Shown here: positions 53,958 through 61,412 of the stretch, piece after piece
Position numbering within the stretch: the stretch's first letter is position 1
Layout of the letters: the number at the start of each line of letters is the position of its first letter
NCBI GenBank assembly: GCA_002377695.1
Contig: DFQH01000007.1
Location: 118,956-182,955, forward strand
Direction of reading: 5' to 3'
Source of the DNA: Citromicrobium sp. UBA3494
GTDB lineage: Bacteria > Pseudomonadota > Alphaproteobacteria > Sphingomonadales > Sphingomonadaceae
Length of the DNA: 64,000 bases
The notes under the pieces: model-generated
The model's database searches: none
Told to the model about the DNA's origin: nothing
The model's input: the letters and a program-made list of their open reading frames with translations, nothing else
Program-made: the position numbers and the translations under genes

Positions 53958-54781
53958 TCGATCTGCCCGAAGGCGGAACGGTGCTCGGTTTCGACGGGAA
54001 CGACGATGCCGAGTGGGGCGGCGTTGCCGGATCGGGCGGGGCAGACGACGGTGCGCTCCACCTCGCGCTGGAAGGGTGGGAAGGCCCGCTCGACCTGCTG
54101 CTGGAACTGGCGCGCAAGCAGAAGGTGGATCTGCGCGAGATTTCCATCCTCGCGCTGGTGGATCAGTATCTCGAATTCCTCGACGGGGCCGAGCAGCTCA
54201 AGCTGGAGGTGGCGGCGGATTACCTCGTGATGGCCGCATGGCTCGCCTATCTCAAGTCGAGCCTGCTGCTGCCCAAGGACGAGCAGGAAGACCCGAGCCC
54301 CGAAGAACTGGCCCTGCGCCTGCACCTGCGCCTGCAGCGGCTGGGCGCCATGCGGGAGGCTGCGGGGCGCCTCATGGGGCGCGACCGTGTGGGGCGTGAC
54401 GTCTTCCTGCGCGGCAGCCCGGAAGGCCTGCGTACGCATCGCACGATTGCCTGGCAGGCGGACTGGTACGATCTTGTCCGGGCCTACGGGCAGGTGAAGG
54501 CGCGCAACGCACCCGCGCTGCACACCGTGCGCGACAGGCAGGTGATGACGCTGGAGAGCGCGCTTGACCGCGTTTCCTCCATGCTGGGCGTCACGCTGGA
54601 CTGGATGGTGCTGGAAGATTTCCTGCCCGCCGGGGCCGACCCGAAGCTGCGCAAGTCGGCGATGGCCAGCAGCTTCGTCGCCGCGCTCGAACTGGCGCGA
54701 ACCGGCCGGGCGGACCTGGCGCAGGACGATATCTTCGGCCCGCTGCGGTTGCGGCGGCGGCGCCAGCAGGCCCCCGCATGA
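53954..54781 (+). CDS. scpA: Segregation and condensation protein A
   Basis: 275 residues from GTG 53954, which overlaps the nagZ stop. ScpA landmarks: LEGWEGPLDLLLELARKQKV, DLREISILALVDQYLEFLDG, VAADYLVMAAWLAYLKSSLL and the C-terminal winged-helix part. ScpA is the kleisin subunit that bridges the heads of SMC and acts with ScpB in chromosome organisation. Longer upstream readings run antisense-free but over nagZ and were rejected. It overlaps scpB by four bases. Confidence 0.95.
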   Translation: MIDLPEGGTVLGFDGNDDAEWGGVAGSGGADDGALHLALEGWEGPLDLLLELARKQKVDLREISILALVDQYLEFLDGAEQLKLEVAADYLVMAAWLAYLKSSLLLPKDEQEDPSPEELALRLHLRLQRLGAMREAAGRLMGRDRVGRDVFLRGSPEGLRTHRTIAWQADWYDLVRAYGQVKARNAPALHTVRDRQVMTLESALDRVSSMLGVTLDWMVLEDFLPAGADPKLRKSAMASSFVAALELARTGRADLAQDDIFGPLRLRRRRQQAPA

Positions 54782-55377
54782 GCGGTGAGCCGGAAAGCCT
54801 CGACCGCGCATTGGAAGCGGCGCTGTTCGCGGCAGAGGATGCGCTGACCATCGACCAGCTGGCCAGCCATCTGGGGGATGTGGACAAGGGCGCCGTACGC
54901 GATGCTCTGGCCCGGCTCACGCAATTCTACGCGCCGCGCGGCCTCAACTTGGTCGAACGCGGCAAGCGCTGGCACTTCCAGACTGCGCCCGATTGCGCGC
55001 ACCTTTTGCGCAAGGAGCGCGAATCGCTGCGCAAGCTCAGCCGCGCGGCGACCGAGGTGCTGGCGATTGTCGCCTATCACGAGCCGGTCAGCCGCGCCGA
55101 GATCGAATCGATTCGCGGTGTGCAGACCTCCGGCGGTACGCTCGACGTGCTGATGGAGGCGGGTTGGGTGAAACCCGCTGGCCGCCGCGAAGTGCCGGGA
55201 CGCCCGGTGATCTACGCCACCACGCCCGAATTCCTGCGTCATTTCGGTCTCGAATCGCGGCGCGACCTGCCGGGTATCGACGAATTGCGCGCCACCGGGA
55301 TGCTCGATCCGGTGGAAGAGGCGTTCGCGGCGGAAATGGCCGAAGACGACGATCGGGAACGCTCCGAAGAGGCCTGA
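54778..55377 (+). CDS. scpB: Segregation and condensation protein B
   Basis: 199 residues from ATG 54778, overlapping the scpA stop. Two winged-helix domains are visible: LDRALEAALFAAEDALTIDQ for the first, and TEVLAIVAYHEPVSRAEIES, RGVQTSGGTLDVLMEAGWVK for the second, as in ScpB. It binds ScpA and stabilises the SMC complex. A 99-base spacer separates it from tatA. Confidence 0.95.
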   Translation: MSGEPESLDRALEAALFAAEDALTIDQLASHLGDVDKGAVRDALARLTQFYAPRGLNLVERGKRWHFQTAPDCAHLLRKERESLRKLSRAATEVLAIVAYHEPVSRAEIESIRGVQTSGGTLDVLMEAGWVKPAGRREVPGRPVIYATTPEFLRHFGLESRRDLPGIDELRATGMLDPVEEAFAAEMAEDDDRERSEEA

Positions 55378-55476
55378 GCGGCTCTCGCCCGTCAAACGGT
55401 GGCAGCATGCGGTGGCGGCTGGAAGTCACGCCGCGCAATCCCTATAGGCATTGGGTAACGTCACACAGAGGCACTT

Positions 55477-55737
55477 ATGTTCGGTCAAATCGGTATCTGG
55501 CAGATTCTCATCGTCGCACTCGTCGTACTCGTGCTCTTCGGGCGCGGGCGTATTTCGGAAATGATGGGCGATTTCGGCAAGGGTGTCAGCAGCTTCAAGA
55601 AAGGCCTCAACGACGACGACGGGAAGGAAGCGGACAAGCCCGCCCCGCGCATCGAAGGGCCGGCCCACGAAGCCAAGCCCGCCGACGAAAGCGTGAGCGA
55701 GAGCAAACCGGCCGAAACCGGCGACCGCCCATCCTGA
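55477..55737 (+). CDS. tatA: Sec-independent translocase protein TatA
   Basis: 86 residues, starting MFGQIGIWQILIVALVVLVL, then FGRGRISEMMGDFGKGVSSF. This is the TatA pattern: one short helix, a Phe-Gly hinge and an amphipathic helix, then an acidic disordered tail. TatA oligomers form the pore for folded proteins. It is followed at short distance by tatB and tatC, completing the Tat system. Confidence 0.95.
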   Translation: MFGQIGIWQILIVALVVLVLFGRGRISEMMGDFGKGVSSFKKGLNDDDGKEADKPAPRIEGPAHEAKPADESVSESKPAETGDRPS

Positions 55738-55758
55738 TCCGGCAAGGCGCCTGACCCC

Positions 55759-56253
55759 ATGTTCGATATCGGCGCCGCCGAACTCCTCGTGATTGCCGTG
55801 GTCGCGATCCTCGTGATCGGGCCCAAGGACATGCCGCTGGCGCTGCGCACCGCAGGGCGCTGGATCGGGCAGATACGCCGCGTGTCCGGCCATTTCCGTG
55901 CCGGAATCGATGCGATGGTCCGCGAGGCGGAAATGGAGGAAATGGAGAAGAAGTGGAAGGAGCGTAACGCTGAAATCATGCGCGCGCATCCGGGCGATGA
56001 GATGACGCCGCTTCCGCCGAAAGCTCCGGGCGAGGACGAGGGGGAGGCCGACGCAGGGCCGGGCGTCCACGATCCCGATGCGGACGATCCCGCACCCGGT
56101 GCCAGTGGACCGCACGCGGCCTCAGCAGAAGCGCGCATGGCGGCGCCCGATACGCCATCCGGCGAGGCCGACGAGCCGCAATTGCCGCTGGGCAGGAGCG
56201 AACGTGATGCCAAGGCGGATGGCCGCGGCACCGCAAGGGACGAGGGCGCCTGA
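55759..56253 (+). CDS. tatB: Sec-independent translocase protein TatB
   Basis: 164 residues. It begins MFDIGAAELLVIAVVAILVI, then GPKDMPLALRTAGRWIGQIR, with the GPKD hinge characteristic of TatB. An amphipathic helix (VSGHFRAGIDAMVREAEMEE) is followed by a long acidic/Pro-rich tail. TatB pairs with TatC to recognise twin-arginine signal peptides. Only two bases separate it from tatC. Confidence 0.95.
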   Translation: MFDIGAAELLVIAVVAILVIGPKDMPLALRTAGRWIGQIRRVSGHFRAGIDAMVREAEMEEMEKKWKERNAEIMRAHPGDEMTPLPPKAPGEDEGEADAGPGVHDPDADDPAPGASGPHAASAEARMAAPDTPSGEADEPQLPLGRSERDAKADGRGTARDEGA

Positions 56254-56255
56254 CC

Positions 56256-57050
56256 ATGGGAGTATTGCGCGACCTCGACGAGACGCAGGCCCCCCTGATG
56301 GACCACCTGATCGAGCTGCGCGGGCGCCTGCTGCGGTCTGTATTCGTGCTCGCGATCAGTTTCGGGGTCTGCTTCTATTTCGCTAACGACATTCTCGCAT
56401 TCCTCGCCCAGCCGTTGCAGGACGCATTTGGCGAGGGCGAGGCGCGCCTGATCTACACCAAGCTGCCCGAGGTTTTCTTCGTAGAGCTGAAGGTCGCGCT
56501 GTTCGCGGCTTTCTGCGTCAGCTTCCCGATTATCGCCAACCAGCTGTGGGCCTTCGTGGCGCCGGGGCTTTACGCGCGCGAGAAGAGGGCTTTCCTGCCC
56601 TTCCTTATCGCCACGCCGATCCTGTTCATCGCGGGGGCGAGCCTGGCCTATTTCGTCGTCATGCCCACTGCCTTCCGCTGGTTCCTGGGCTTTCGCGGCG
56701 ATGCGGGTGGCATCCCGATCGAGGCGCTGCCCAGCGCAGGGGACTATCTCAGCCTGGTGATGCAGTTCATCCTGGCTTTCGGGATCTGCTTCCTGCTGCC
56801 GGTCCTGCTGCTGCTGCTGGAACGCGCGGGGCTGATTACGCGCGCCTCCTTGGTGAAGGTGCGGCGGTATGTGATCGTGGGTGTGGTGGCGGTGGCTGCG
56901 ATCGTGACGCCGCCCGATCCGGGGTCCCAGCTGATCCTTGCCGGACCGCTCTATATCCTGTTCGAGGGATCGCTGCTGATCATGCTGATCCTCAATCGGC
57001 GGCGGAAGGATCAGACCGAAGAAAGCCGGGAGGCGTCCGACACGGTCTGA
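56256..57050 (+). CDS. tatC: Sec-independent translocase protein TatC
   Basis: 264 residues with six hydrophobic segments. Signature blocks are PLMDHLIELRGRLLRSVFVL at the start, YTKLPEVFFVELKVALFAAF, CVSFPIIANQLWAFVAPGLY and VAAIVTPPDPGSQLILAGPL near the end. TatC is the signal-recognition core of the Tat translocase in the inner membrane. The Tat operon appears complete in three genes, with a bidirectional terminator at 57128-57146. Confidence 0.97.
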   Translation: MGVLRDLDETQAPLMDHLIELRGRLLRSVFVLAISFGVCFYFANDILAFLAQPLQDAFGEGEARLIYTKLPEVFFVELKVALFAAFCVSFPIIANQLWAFVAPGLYAREKRAFLPFLIATPILFIAGASLAYFVVMPTAFRWFLGFRGDAGGIPIEALPSAGDYLSLVMQFILAFGICFLLPVLLLLLERAGLITRASLVKVRRYVIVGVVAVAAIVTPPDPGSQLILAGPLYILFEGSLLIMLILNRRRKDQTEESREASDTV

Positions 57051-57127
57051 TCCGGCCGCGGGCTGGCAACCGTCACGCCGAGACTGAATATTGCCTCGGC
57101 AGGCTCGATCCGCGCCCAAACGAGAAA

Positions 57128-57146
57128 GGCCCCCGAAAAGGGGGCC
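57128..57146. terminator. Bidirectional hairpin terminator between tatC and the small-protein gene
   Basis: GGCCCCC (57128-57134) pairs with GGGGGCC (57140-57146) around GAAAA. The flanking A run on the left gives T-rich RNA for the minus-strand gene, and the plus-strand tatC also converges here. It is close to both stops. Confidence 0.75.
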
Positions 57147-57175
57147 CTCCGAGATTTCCGGTTATGGTGCAGCCC

Positions 57176-57394
57176 TTAGAGGCTGACATCCTCCCGCTCG
57201 TCGTCGTCGTCGGTGGTGACGAGCACGAGTACCGTGGCCAAGGCGGCCAGGCCTGCGACACCATAGACCGCTGCACCGACTTCGCTTTCACCTTCTACAG
57301 GTGCAGCGGCGCGGTCGAGGTCGACTTCGGCGATTGCGGGAGCGGCAGCGAGCGACATTGCGGCTGCGCCAATGGCAAGATTGCGTAGTTTCAT
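57176..57394 (-). CDS. Exported small protein, 72 residues, first of a tandem paralogous pair
   Basis: Starts MKLRNLAIGAAAMSLAAAPA with a signal peptide cleaved at AIA. The mature part is VDLDRAAAPVEGESEVGAAV, a hydrophobic segment (about 46-60, AGLAALATVLVLVT) and a strongly acidic tail ending EDVSL. The gene at 57652-57870 encodes a near-copy of the same length. The mature protein would be about 50 residues with one membrane segment and an acidic end. An AAGGGGCC ribosome site lies upstream. The leader has three hairpins (57422-57500). Family unknown; an envelope or inner-membrane site is inferred. Confidence 0.8.
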   Translation of the reverse strand: MKLRNLAIGAAAMSLAAAPAIAEVDLDRAAAPVEGESEVGAAVYGVAGLAALATVLVLVTTDDDDEREDVSL

Positions 57395-57421
57395 GAAAAG
57401 GCCCCTTCGGGAATGTTTGGT

Positions 57422-57500
57422 CCGCAGCCACCGGCTGCGGCGCACGGATTTTCTGATCCGTCACTGTCCCAATTCATTCATCTGCCCGGATGTTCCGGGC
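57422..57500 (-). promoter_or_regulatory. Hairpin-rich leader of the first 72-residue gene
   Basis: Three perfect inverted repeats lie in a row: CCGCAGCC/GGCTGCGG (57422-57429 and 57433-57440), ACGGAT/ATCCGT (57444-57449 and 57456-57461) and GCCCGGA/TCCGGGC (57484-57490 and 57494-57500). They lie 28-107 bases upstream of the start codon on the minus strand. They may form a structured 5' UTR or protein sites. No T tract follows, so simple attenuation is not obvious. Confidence 0.5.
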
Positions 57501-57597
57501 GCTGAGGGAGGAACTAGTGGAAATCAGTTGGTTAGGGCCTCAGTCAGGGTGGGCCGAAGGCTGGCTGCGCAAATGCACCATCCTGACCCCCAAAGAA

Positions 57598-57623
57598 AAA
57601 GGCCCCCGAAACCGGGGGCCTTT
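57598..57623 (-). terminator. Hairpin terminator after the second 72-residue gene
   Basis: AAAGGCCCCC (57598-57607) pairs with GGGGGCCTTT (57614-57623), a 10-bp stem with a six-base loop. It lies 28 bases after the stop at 57652 on the minus strand, where the A run at 57595-57600 gives T-rich RNA. It separates the two paralogous genes into different transcripts. Confidence 0.82.
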
Positions 57624-57651
57624 CCAAATTCCGTTCGCTCGAAACGAAGAC

Positions 57652-57870
57652 TTACAGGCTGACGTCGTCCACGTCTTCGTCGTCCGTTGCTTCGATAACC
57701 GCGAAAATGACACCCGCGAGAGCGAGAGCGCCGAGAACGCCAGCGGCCGCGCCGATTTCGCTTTCACCTTCGACGGGAGCAGCCGAGCGATCAAGGCTGA
57801 TTTCTGCGACCGCGGGGGCCGAGGCAAGCGACATGGCTGCGGCAGCAACGGCCAGAGTGCGAATCTTCAT
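57652..57870 (-). CDS. Exported small protein, 72 residues, second of the tandem pair
   Basis: MKIRTLAVAAAAMSLASAPA, cleaved at AVA; then EISLDRSAAPVEGESEIGAA, a hydrophobic segment (about 43-59, GVLGALALAGVIFAVIEA) and an acidic tail ending DDVSL. It is clearly paralogous to the gene at 57176-57394: same length, same order of parts, shared core LDR-AAPVEGESE-GAA and the same end. It has its own terminator, and a candidate stress promoter lies at 58058-58082. The function is unknown; the acidic C-terminus could bind metal or a protein partner. Confidence 0.8.
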   Translation of the reverse strand: MKIRTLAVAAAAMSLASAPAVAEISLDRSAAPVEGESEIGAAAGVLGALALAGVIFAVIEATDDEDVDDVSL

Positions 57871-58192
57871 AATTAACGTCTCCTTGCGGGATTTCGGCGT
57901 TCTTTGTTCGAATAACTTGTATACGGCTTGGGCTGCTAATGGTTTCATTTGCCGGGATTTGCAACCCACAATTCCAAAAAAATGCTCTCAGTTTCCATCA
58001 TGTTGCCTATCGGCAACGCCCCAAAAAGCGGCCTCTGGAACCTGCTATCCAATGCCCAACTTCCCGGTCGCCGAGGGGTTCCCCGGAAACCGCTTGCTGA
58101 ACTTTCCAAATTCGGCCGTGCGGATAGAAACGCTCTATGAAAATTTGATTACCTGCAAGGGCTTGGGGCGACAGGCGGTGTGAGGATCGCGC
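57871..58192. other. 322-base spacer upstream of the second 72-residue gene
   Basis: No gene is supported. By eye the stretch is lower in GC than its neighbours (runs such as CCAAAAAAATGC). It lies between the amidohydrolase stop and the small-protein start, both on the minus strand, so it should hold the promoter for the small gene. A candidate GGAAC-N17-GTT site is listed separately. Weak sigma-70 matches are present but not convincing. Confidence 0.5.
58058..58082 (-). promoter_or_regulatory. Candidate general-stress (EcfG-type) promoter
   Basis: Reading on the minus strand, GGAAC (58082-58078) and GTT (58060-58058) are separated by 17 bases, as in the alpha-proteobacterial EcfG consensus GGAAC-N16/17-GTT. 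It is about 190 bases upstream of the second 72-residue gene on the same strand. A short consensus like this occurs by chance, so it is only a candidate. Confidence 0.3.
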
Positions 58193-59860
58193 TCAATCGT
58201 CCCGCCGGTAGACCTGCTTCCCCGCGATCCAGGTCTCCAGCACACGGGTTTCGCGAATCGCCTGCGGGCTGGCGCGTGCAATATCCCGGTCGATCACCAC
58301 GAAATCGGCGCGTTCGCCTTCGACCAGCCTGCCAAAGCGCCCCTCCGCAAAGCCGGCAAAAGCCGCATCGGCGGTAAAGCCGCGCCAGGCCGCCATGCGC
58401 GAGAGGCGTTCCTGGGCCATCCAGCCGCCGGGCGGCATGCCATCGCCGTCGATCCGGGTCATGGCGACCGCCATGCCAACGAAGGGGGCGGCGGGCTCGA
58501 CAGGAGCGTCCGACCCCAGGGCCAGTCGGGCGCCGGCATCCTTCAGGCTTGCCCAGGGATAGGCGCCCGGCAGACGCTCCGGCCCCAGCCGCGCTTCGGC
58601 CATTAGCCTGTCGGATGTCTGGTGAACGGGCTGGACCGAGGCGATGATACCGTACTTTCCGAAGCGTTCGATGTCTGCCGGATCGACGATCTGCGCATGC
58701 TCGATTCGCCAGCGCCGGTCTCCGCGATAGCTTTCCGACAATTCCTCGATCGCGGCCAGAGCCTCGGCATTGGCGGCATCGCCGATTGCATGAACCGCAA
58801 CCTGATAGTTCTCCATCGCGGCACGGCTCATCTTGTTGCGCAGCTGAGTGTCGGTCAGCAGGGCCAGGCCGGTATTGTCCGCATCGTCCGTATAGGGCGC
58901 CTTGAGCCATGCGCCGCGCGATCCCAGCGCGCCGTCGAGGTAGAGCTTCACCCCGTTCAGCCGCAGACGGTCCTCGTAAAGCCAAGGGGTAGGTCCGGTT
59001 CCGCCGATCACCTCCATATCCTCGATCCCGGCGGCATAGGCCATGATCCGCATGCGCAGGCGGCCCGAATCGCCCGCACGGCGATAGGTCTGCCAGTCGA
59101 GCAGCGTGGTCCCCATGTCGGCGGCCGCGGTTATTCCCTGCGACAACAGAATGTTCTGCGCCTCATACAGGGCTGCGTCCCGGTCTACCGGCCGCGGGGC
59201 AGGAACGACCTTCTGGACCAGCTCGGCCGCGGCGTCGATGAACACGCCACTGGGTGCCCCGCCGCCGTCGCGTTCAATCCTGCCGCCAGCGGGATCTTTG
59301 GTCTTGCCCGTAATCCCGGCCATTTCGATAGCGCGCGAATTGGCCCATCCGGCGTGGCCGTCCACGCGTTCCAGGAACACCGGGCGGTCGCTGACGGCGC
59401 TGTCCAGTTCTTCCGCGGTAGGGAAGCGTCCCAGGCCCCATTTCTCCTGGTTCCAGCCGCGGCCAAGAATCCAGGGCCGCCCAGGGTTGGCCTGCGCGAA
59501 CTCGGCAATCAGGGCCAGCGCCTCTTCGAGCGAATTGGTCTGCGACAGGTCGAGGGTCAGTGCGCCGAAGCCGATTCCCATGACGTGCACGTGCGCATCG
59601 ATCATGCCCGGCACGATCACGCGGCCTTCCATGTCGGAAAGGTAGGTCGGGCGTTCGGGGCGCTTGTCGCCCTTGTCCAGCACTTCGATAATCGTGCCGT
59701 CGTCATCCACCCAAAGCGCGGTGAACCGGTCGAGATCGCCATTCTCGTCGATCCGGATGCCGTCCACATTCTCTATCAGCACGTCTGCATGGGCGGGGCC
59801 CGCCAGCAGGGCCGCGAAGAGCGGCGCGATTGCAGCGGCGATCAGGGAGCGAAACGTCAT
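58193..59860 (-). CDS. Exported amidohydrolase (metal-dependent, YtcJ-like)
   Basis: 555 residues from ATG 59860 with a signal peptide (RSLIAAAIAPLFAALLAG, cleaved at AHA). The metal site HxH is in VPGMIDAHVHVMGIGFG. Further blocks are PWILGRGWNQEKWG, GVKLYLDGALGSRGAWLKAP, VAVHAIGDAANAEALAAIEE and RWRIEHAQIVDPADIERFGK, then LGSDAPVEPAAPFVGMAVAM. The pattern is that of the YtcJ/Amidohydro_3 group found in sphingomonads as exported hydrolases. The natural substrate is not known. A longer reading upstream overlaps the ilvA gene and was rejected. Confidence 0.88.
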   Translation of the reverse strand: MTFRSLIAAAIAPLFAALLAGPAHADVLIENVDGIRIDENGDLDRFTALWVDDDGTIIEVLDKGDKRPERPTYLSDMEGRVIVPGMIDAHVHVMGIGFGALTLDLSQTNSLEEALALIAEFAQANPGRPWILGRGWNQEKWGLGRFPTAEELDSAVSDRPVFLERVDGHAGWANSRAIEMAGITGKTKDPAGGRIERDGGGAPSGVFIDAAAELVQKVVPAPRPVDRDAALYEAQNILLSQGITAAADMGTTLLDWQTYRRAGDSGRLRMRIMAYAAGIEDMEVIGGTGPTPWLYEDRLRLNGVKLYLDGALGSRGAWLKAPYTDDADNTGLALLTDTQLRNKMSRAAMENYQVAVHAIGDAANAEALAAIEELSESYRGDRRWRIEHAQIVDPADIERFGKYGIIASVQPVHQTSDRLMAEARLGPERLPGAYPWASLKDAGARLALGSDAPVEPAAPFVGMAVAMTRIDGDGMPPGGWMAQERLSRMAAWRGFTADAAFAGFAEGRFGRLVEGERADFVVIDRDIARASPQAIRETRVLETWIAGKQVYRRDD

Positions 59861-60008
59861 GAAGCGTGCGTCTTCTTGTTGTCGTGGAGGGGCGGCAGCG
59901 GGCCTAGTGCCAACGCGCCCGCGTGCCAATGGGGCCCAATGCGCATCTTTTCGTATGACAAGACGCATTTTATTGCGGGTCGGGGCAAGCGAGGATAGGC
60001 CCCCGCGC

Positions 60009-61247
60009 ATGACTAGCCAGGTTCCCGATCCGCTCGACCAGTTGACCATCGATGATGTGCGTGCCGCCCAGGCGCGGATCGAAGGCGCGGTGGTCCGCAC
60101 GCCCATGCTGAAATCGCAGACCCTCTCGGATATTGCGGGCGCGGAGATCTGGCTCAAGTTCGAGAACCTGCAGTTCACGGCGGCCTACAAGGAACGCGGC
60201 GCGCTGAATGCACTGCTGCTGCTGAGCGAGGAACGCCGCGCGCGCGGCGTGATCGCGGCGTCGGCGGGCAACCACAGCCAGGGCCTGTCCTACCACGGCA
60301 CCCGTCTGGGCGTGCCGGTCACCATCGTGATGCCCAAGACGACCCCGGCGGTGAAGGTCATGCAGACCGAAAGCGTGGGTGGCAATGTGGTGCTGGAAGG
60401 GCAGACCTTCGATGAAGCCTACGCGCACGCGCGCGCGCTGGAACAGGAGCGCGGGCTGACCTTCGTCCATCCGTTCGACGATCCGGACGTGGCGGCCGGT
60501 GCGGGCACGGTCGCGCTGGAAATGCTGGAAGACCAGCCCGATCTGGATTGCCTTGTCGTGCCGATCGGCGGGGGCGGCCTGATGAGCGGCATGTCCACCG
60601 TGGCGCGCGCGCTCAATCCCGACATGAGCGTGGTCGGCGTCGAGGCGGCGCTGTTTCCCTCGATGCACCATGCGCTCACCGGGGAGCCGATGCCCGAGGG
60701 CGGCGATACGCTCGCCGAAGGGATCGCCGTGAAGGAGCCGGGCAAGTTCACCCGCGCGATTATCGAGGAGCGGGTCGACGAGATCCTGCTGGTGGGGGAG
60801 CCCGAGCTCGAATCGGCGGTCGCGCTGCTGCTCCAGATCGAAAAAACGGTCGTCGAGGGTGCGGGCGCGGCGGGGCTTGCCGCCGTGCTGGCCAACAAGG
60901 ACAAGTTCGCGGGCAAGAAGGTGGGGCTGCCGCTGTGCGGGGGCAACATCGATTCGCGCCTGCTGGCCACCGTGTTGCTGCGCAACCTTGCGCGCGAAGG
61001 GCGGCTGGCCCGGCTGCGGATCGCGTTGAAGGACCAGCCGGGCGCGCTGCACAAGGTCGTCAGCCTGTTCGAACGGCACAACGTCAACATCATCGAGGTC
61101 TATCACCAGCGCGTGTTCACGAAGCTGCCTGCCAAGGGTCTGATCACCGACATCGAATGCGAGGCGCGCAACAAGAGCCAGGTCGACGCGCTGATCGCCG
61201 ACATGCGGGGCGCAGGCTACGACGTGCACCCGGTGGAACTTGCCTGA
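60009..61247 (+). CDS. ilvA: Threonine ammonia-lyase (threonine deaminase)
   Basis: 412 residues from ATG 60009. The PLP-binding lysine is Lys61 in FENLQFTAAYKERGALNALL. Gly-rich phosphate cup: IGGGGLMSGMSTVARALNPD. SAGNHSQGLSYHGTRLGVPV is also typical. The C-terminal 80 residues are an ACT-like domain (RIALKDQPGALHKVVSLFER), here one domain, as in the shorter, less isoleucine-sensitive forms. It makes 2-oxobutanoate from threonine. It is divergent from the amidohydrolase gene; the 148-base spacer holds an inverted repeat at 59938-59969. Confidence 0.93.
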   Translation: MTSQVPDPLDQLTIDDVRAAQARIEGAVVRTPMLKSQTLSDIAGAEIWLKFENLQFTAAYKERGALNALLLLSEERRARGVIAASAGNHSQGLSYHGTRLGVPVTIVMPKTTPAVKVMQTESVGGNVVLEGQTFDEAYAHARALEQERGLTFVHPFDDPDVAAGAGTVALEMLEDQPDLDCLVVPIGGGGLMSGMSTVARALNPDMSVVGVEAALFPSMHHALTGEPMPEGGDTLAEGIAVKEPGKFTRAIIEERVDEILLVGEPELESAVALLLQIEKTVVEGAGAAGLAAVLANKDKFAGKKVGLPLCGGNIDSRLLATVLLRNLAREGRLARLRIALKDQPGALHKVVSLFERHNVNIIEVYHQRVFTKLPAKGLITDIECEARNKSQVDALIADMRGAGYDVHPVELA

Positions 61248-61412
61248 TCGGGCTATCGAACCCGCTACGGGGCCGCACAGATGTGCAAAATAAGCTCCTG
61301 TTAACCCTACTTCGTGGTTAAGACCCTTTTGGGATGAGGCTGGCTCAGGCATACCCTCCTCAGCCGCCGACCAGAGATTCCTTTCCGTTCGACAGGAGCG
61401 CCAGGCCTAGCC

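Noticed and set aside
57506-57532. GGAAC-N16-GTT on the plus strand between the two 72-residue genes
   Set aside because: It matches the EcfG consensus by spacing, but no plus-strand gene follows; it would only make antisense RNA. Treated as chance.
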